Positions 6,404 through 9,224 of a stretch of 9,224 nt of DNA are shown in pieces. A program made the position numbers and the translations under genes. The stretch lies in assembly GCA_052139595.1 (NCBI GenBank), contig JBKQWK010000099.1:1-9224 (forward strand), read 5' to 3'. The notes below the pieces were generated by a model that had not been told where the DNA came from, searched no databases, and saw only the letters and a list, made by a program, of their open reading frames with translations. This DNA comes from JBKQWK01 sp052139595. Its GTDB lineage: Bacteria > Actinomycetota > Thermoleophilia > UBA2241. Each line of letters starts with the position of its first letter. Position 1 is the stretch's first letter.

Positions 6404-7507
6404 TTACTTCAGGCGCGCCTCGTCCTTCAGAAACTGGCTGTAAGTATTCGAAAAGTAGAGCGGCCCGGTGCCGTCGCTACGGCCGACGTAGAAGAGGTAC
6501 TTGACGTTGGCGGGGTTGGCGGCGGCTTGCAGCGAGGCCAACCCCGGATTGGCGATCGGCGTCGGCGGCAAGCCGAAGTGCAGGTAGGTGTTGTAGGGCG
6601 ACTTCACTTTGAGATCCTGATATGTGAGAGCGGCCTTGTGGGTGCCGAGGGCATAGATGACGGTCGCATCGATCTGCAGCATCATGCCCTGGCGCAGACG
6701 ATTCCAGATGACAGCGGCGATCAGGGGTCGGTCGGCGGCAGCGCGCGCTTCGCGCTCAATGAGCGACGCGATGATGACCACATCGTAGGGCGTCAGGTGC
6801 GCCTTGCTGGCGCGCGTCATGTTGACCAACGCCAGCCTGGCCGCGAACGCCTGGAGCTGCTCGGCGATAAACGCCCGCGGAGTGATCGTCGGCGGCACCT
6901 CATAGGTCGCCGGGAAGAGCAAACCTTCAAGAATGTGCCCCGATTTGTAGCCGGGCACATTCACGGCCACCGGGTGCTTCTCGGTCAGATCGAGATACCC
7001 AGCGGCGGAAAACCGCGGCAGCTTGCTGTGCACGAGTGCCGCCGTCTGGGAGAGCGTGAATCCCTCCGGAATCGTGATTCGGACCAGCGTCTGCGCCGGC
7101 CCTGCGACGAGCGTCGCGATGAGCTGCGCATAAGGCTCGTTCACGTGCAGCACGTACGTGCCCGGCTTGATGGCGGTGCTGTAGCCGTCGCCGTCGGCGC
7201 GCAGCTCGAAGGCACGCGCGCGCGGCACCACATGCTTCTTCTGCAGAATCGAGGCCGCGTCCGTCAGGCTGGCGCCGGCCGGAATCGTCACCGTCACCGG
7301 TCCTCCTTCGGGACCGGTGTGAAAGTAGTAGAACCAGCCGACGCCGATGATCACCGCGACCGCCACCATGATCGGCACAAGAACCAGCACCATGCGGCGC
7401 GAGCGCTTGCGCCGGGCCCGGCGCGACCCGCGCCGCGCCGCGCCGCGCCGCTGGCGCCGCTCGATGGCGGCTCGCGGAGTGCTGTCGCCGTTATCCTGGT
7501 TGTCCAT
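6404..7507 (-). CDS. mltG: MltG-type endolytic murein transglycosylase (YceG-like)
   Basis: MltG cuts nascent glycan strands and is thought to terminate peptidoglycan polymerisation at the outer face of the membrane. The 367-residue protein has a very basic cytoplasmic N terminus (arginine-rich, about 12-38), one membrane span at about 39-62 (VLVLVPIMVAVAVIIGVGWF), a LysM-like part around 70-150, and the catalytic domain with IIASLIEREA at 245-254. E251 matches the catalytic glutamate of the family. It is followed by VIWNRLRQGMMLQIDATVIYALG (266-288, given as a region) and the typical PYNTYLHFGLPPTPIANPG. I chose the ATG at 7507 because the family begins shortly before the membrane span. AAGG lies 2 bases upstream and GGAGG 15 bases upstream, neither well spaced, and the start lies 17 bases inside ruvX. 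Upstream in-frame codons to 7627 overlap conserved ruvX sequence and were not used. Confidence 0.95.
   Translation of the reverse strand: MDNQDNGDSTPRAAIERRQRRGAARRGSRRARRKRSRRMVLVLVPIMVAVAVIIGVGWFYYFHTGPEGGPVTVTIPAGASLTDAASILQKKHVVPRARAFELRADGDGYSTAIKPGTYVLHVNEPYAQLIATLVAGPAQTLVRITIPEGFTLSQTAALVHSKLPRFSAAGYLDLTEKHPVAVNVPGYKSGHILEGLLFPATYEVPPTITPRAFIAEQLQAFAARLALVNMTRASKAHLTPYDVVIIASLIEREARAAADRPLIAAVIWNRLRQGMMLQIDATVIYALGTHKAALTYQDLKVKSPYNTYLHFGLPPTPIANPGLASLQAAANPANVKYLFYVGRSDGTGPLYFSNTYSQFLKDEARLK
7431..7450. repeat. Four tandem CGCCG pentamers inside the mltG 5' end
   Basis: Plus-strand bases 7431-7450 are four exact copies of CGCCG. They fall in codons about 20-26 of mltG and encode part of the basic stretch before the membrane span. 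The unit length is not a multiple of three, so gain or loss of one unit would shift the mltG frame. Four units is short for a contingency locus; this may be simply a GC-rich arginine/alanine codon run. Confidence 0.6.
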
Positions 7508-7883
7508 GACCTTGCAGGTAGCCCTCCAGGATCGTCGCCGCCGCGCGTGCATCCAGAGCCGCAGCCCCTCCCCGTGCGTTGGCAACCTTGGTCGTGAAGC
7601 GCTCATCATAGAACACGATCGGCACATCGATCACTTTTGCCAGGCGAGCAGCAAAGTCACGCACCGCCCACGATTGCGCGTGCTCACGCCCGTTCAGCGA
7701 CACTGGCAAGCCAACGACAACCGTCACCGCCGCCTGGAGTTTGATGATTGCAGCGAGCTCTGCCAGTCCCTGCTTGCTCGCCGCACGAGGAACCACCGTG
7801 AGTGGCCGCGCGATCGTGCCCGACTCGTCGCTGATCGCCACCCCGGTACGCTCAATACCATAATCGAGCGCCAGGACACGCAC
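7491..7883 (-). CDS. ruvX: RuvX/YqgF family putative pre-16S rRNA nuclease
   Basis: This is a 130-residue RNase H-fold protein, the usual size of the family. YqgF/RuvX is known to help mature the 5' end of 16S rRNA; an older proposal made it a Holliday junction resolvase. Visible signatures are LALDYGIERTGVAISD at residues 4-19 (first catalytic Asp is D7), VVGLPVSLNG at 56-65, FYDERFTT at 91-98, and LDARAAATILEGYL at 110-123 (D111 as the last acidic residue). The start is a GTG that shares one base with the alaS TAG stop, which points to translational coupling; no strong ribosome binding site precedes it. Its 3' end overlaps mltG by 17 bases. The alaS-ruvX-mltG order is common in Gram-positive-type genomes. 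No missing catalytic residue was noticed. Confidence 0.96.
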   Translation of the reverse strand: MRVLALDYGIERTGVAISDESGTIARPLTVVPRAASKQGLAELAAIIKLQAAVTVVVGLPVSLNGREHAQSWAVRDFAARLAKVIDVPIVFYDERFTTKVANARGGAAALDARAAATILEGYLQGHGQPG

Positions 7884-9224
7884 TAGGCGAGTAACTCGCG
7901 GGCTTTCTCTGCCGCCGCGTCACGGGCGGCAACCATGCCGGCGACGTTACTGCCGCCACCGCGCGCCAGATTGGGACGGCCGCCGCCCTTGCCATCGATG
8001 GGCGGCGTCAGGACCTGCAGAATCTGTTGGGCGTGTACACCGCGGCCGGTGAGTGAGTCGCTCACAGCCACGACCGCAGCTACACGGCCATCGTGCGCCG
8101 TGAGCAGAATGGCAACAACGTCGTCCAGTTTCGCCCGCACACCGTCGGCCAGCTCAAGCAGCTCGTCCGCGGTCGCGTCTGCAACCATTGCGGCCACGAG
8201 CTGCGCGCCGCCGAAGGCTTGCGCGCCGGCCAGCACCTCCGCGAGGTGATTCGGTCCCGCCGGCACCCCGGCCTTGACCTGTGCCTTTAACTCGGCGAGC
8301 TGCTCACGCAGCTTCTGCACCGTCCCCGGCAGGCGCTCGACAGCGACGCCCAGGTCGGCCGCCACAGCACTCGCGGTTGCTTCGACAGCGCGGTAGTGTT
8401 CGATGCCCTTCGCCGACGTGATCGCCTCGATGCGACGGGTATTTGCCCCCACCGATGAGCTGGCGATGATCTTGAAGATGCCGATCTGCGCCGTCGACGA
8501 GACGTGCGTACCGCCGCAGAGTTCGCGGCTGAAATCGTCGATCTCGAGCACGCGCACAAACTCACCGTACTTCTCTTCGAAGAAGGCGAGAGCTCCCAGC
8601 TCGGCGGCGAATTCGCGCGTCGTCACGAACGGCCGCACGGGGTGATTTTCGACGATGCGCCGATTGACCAGTTCTTCGATGTGGCGCAGCTCGTCAACCG
8701 TCGGTGCCCGGCGCGTGGTGTAGTCGAAGCGCAGCTTCTCCTGACGCACGGCAGAACCGGCCTGGCGGACACCGTCGCCGAGCACGAGTCGCAGGGCGTT
8801 GTGCAGCAAGTGTGTGGCAGTGTGGTTGCAGGCCGTCTGATGACGTCGCACGGCATTGACCATGGCCTTGGCCCGCTCGCCGGTCGAGACACTGCCCTCG
8901 ACCACTCTGACCACGATCACTTGGTCGTCGACGAAACGCACGACCTCCTCGACCTCGAGCTTGCCGCCGTCGGTCTGGATCCAGCCTGTATCGGTGCTCT
9001 GCCCGCCGCCCTCAGCGTAGAACGGCGACTCGCCAAGTTTGAGCGCCAGACGCCCGTCGGCAAGCTCACGACAGGCGCGGATGGAGGTGAAGACCTCGAG
9101 GACCTCGTAGCCGACGAAGGTGCTCGGCAGCTGCGCCGCCTCGCGCTGAAACGCATCGATCTCGCTTGGCCCCGCCTCGAACTCGCCACCCTTAGCGGCC
9201 GCGCGAGCGCGCTCGCGCTGCTCG
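7883..9224 (-). CDS. alaS: Alanyl-tRNA synthetase, C-terminal half (5' end outside window)
   Basis: AlaRS charges tRNA-Ala with alanine in the cytoplasm and clears mischarged Ser/Gly-tRNA through its editing domain. The window holds the last 446 residues; the aminoacylation domain lies beyond the right edge. The reading frame stays open to base 9224, so the GTG at 8941 is an internal codon and not the start. Visible in order (numbering from the first whole codon): the family motif SPFYAEGGGQSTDTG at about 66-80; the editing-site zinc ligands HTATH at 134-138; CGGTH at 237-241; then SSSVGANTRRIEAIT; a short probable coiled coil near 300-320; and the glycine-rich C-Ala/DHHA1 signature GKGGGRPNLARGGG near 411-424. 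All editing-site metal ligands are present, so the visible part looks functional. The TAG stop overlaps the ruvX GTG by one base (TAGTG). Identification is very secure. Confidence 0.98.
   Translation of the reverse strand, partial: EQRERARAAAKGGEFEAGPSEIDAFQREAAQLPSTFVGYEVLEVFTSIRACRELADGRLALKLGESPFYAEGGGQSTDTGWIQTDGGKLEVEEVVRFVDDQVIVVRVVEGSVSTGERAKAMVNAVRRHQTACNHTATHLLHNALRLVLGDGVRQAGSAVRQEKLRFDYTTRRAPTVDELRHIEELVNRRIVENHPVRPFVTTREFAAELGALAFFEEKYGEFVRVLEIDDFSRELCGGTHVSSTAQIGIFKIIASSSVGANTRRIEAITSAKGIEHYRAVEATASAVAADLGVAVERLPGTVQKLREQLAELKAQVKAGVPAGPNHLAEVLAGAQAFGGAQLVAAMVADATADELLELADGVRAKLDDVVAILLTAHDGRVAAVVAVSDSLTGRGVHAQQILQVLTPPIDGKGGGRPNLARGGGSNVAGMVAARDAAAEKARELLA

Noticed and set aside
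6230..7597. Long plus-strand open frame (455 codons) opposite mltG
   Set aside because: It is rich in Arg, His and Asp with no family motif, lies entirely antisense to mltG and neighbours, and is a typical by-product of high-GC codon use.
7883..8941. A separate short alaX-type gene starting at the GTG at 8941
   Set aside because: The AlaRS frame continues unbroken upstream to the window edge with the conserved SPFYAEGGGQ segment, so this is the 3' part of full-length alaS.

Overview
This is a GC-rich bacterial window in which every gene I can support lies on the minus strand. It reads as one long co-directional block, so gene order runs from high to low coordinates: alaS (3' part only) > ruvX > mltG > aroE > pilB > pilT > pilC > a SigB/SigF-type sigma factor (5' part only). 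No tRNA, rRNA, CRISPR array, insertion sequence or phage gene was seen. No convincing promoter or terminator was found inside the block.

Right part (about 9224-6404): housekeeping genes. They are the editing and C-Ala end of alanyl-tRNA synthetase, the small RNase H-fold protein RuvX/YqgF, and the septal-side peptidoglycan terminating transglycosylase MltG. alaS and ruvX overlap by 1 base and ruvX and mltG by 17 bases. A 191-base gene-free spacer then precedes aroE (shikimate dehydrogenase), which appears to begin at a CTG codon behind a strong Shine-Dalgarno sequence.

Middle and left part (5320-627): a type IV pilus motor module. It holds the extension ATPase PilB, the retraction ATPase PilT and the inner-membrane platform protein PilC. 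pilB overlaps the aroE 3' end by 17 bases, so the pilus genes are wired directly into the alaS/aro transcription unit. The pilT-pilC junction is a 221-base spacer packed with stem-loops. Immediately behind pilC, in the same reading frame and after only 6 bases, comes a sigma-70 family gene of the SigB/SigF/SigG type that runs off the left edge.

Organism: the order alaS-ruvX-mltG-aroE next to pilus motor genes, the high GC content and the SigB/SigF-like sigma factor suggest a deep-branching actinobacterium (Thermoleophilia or Rubrobacteria style) or a Chloroflexota/Dormibacterota relative. This is inference from gene order and general knowledge, not a search. The most interesting points are the sigma factor attached to the pilus operon, the CTG start and in-frame 42-base duplication in aroE, the hairpin array between pilT and pilC, and the Asn-Gly tract in the long N-terminal extension of PilB.
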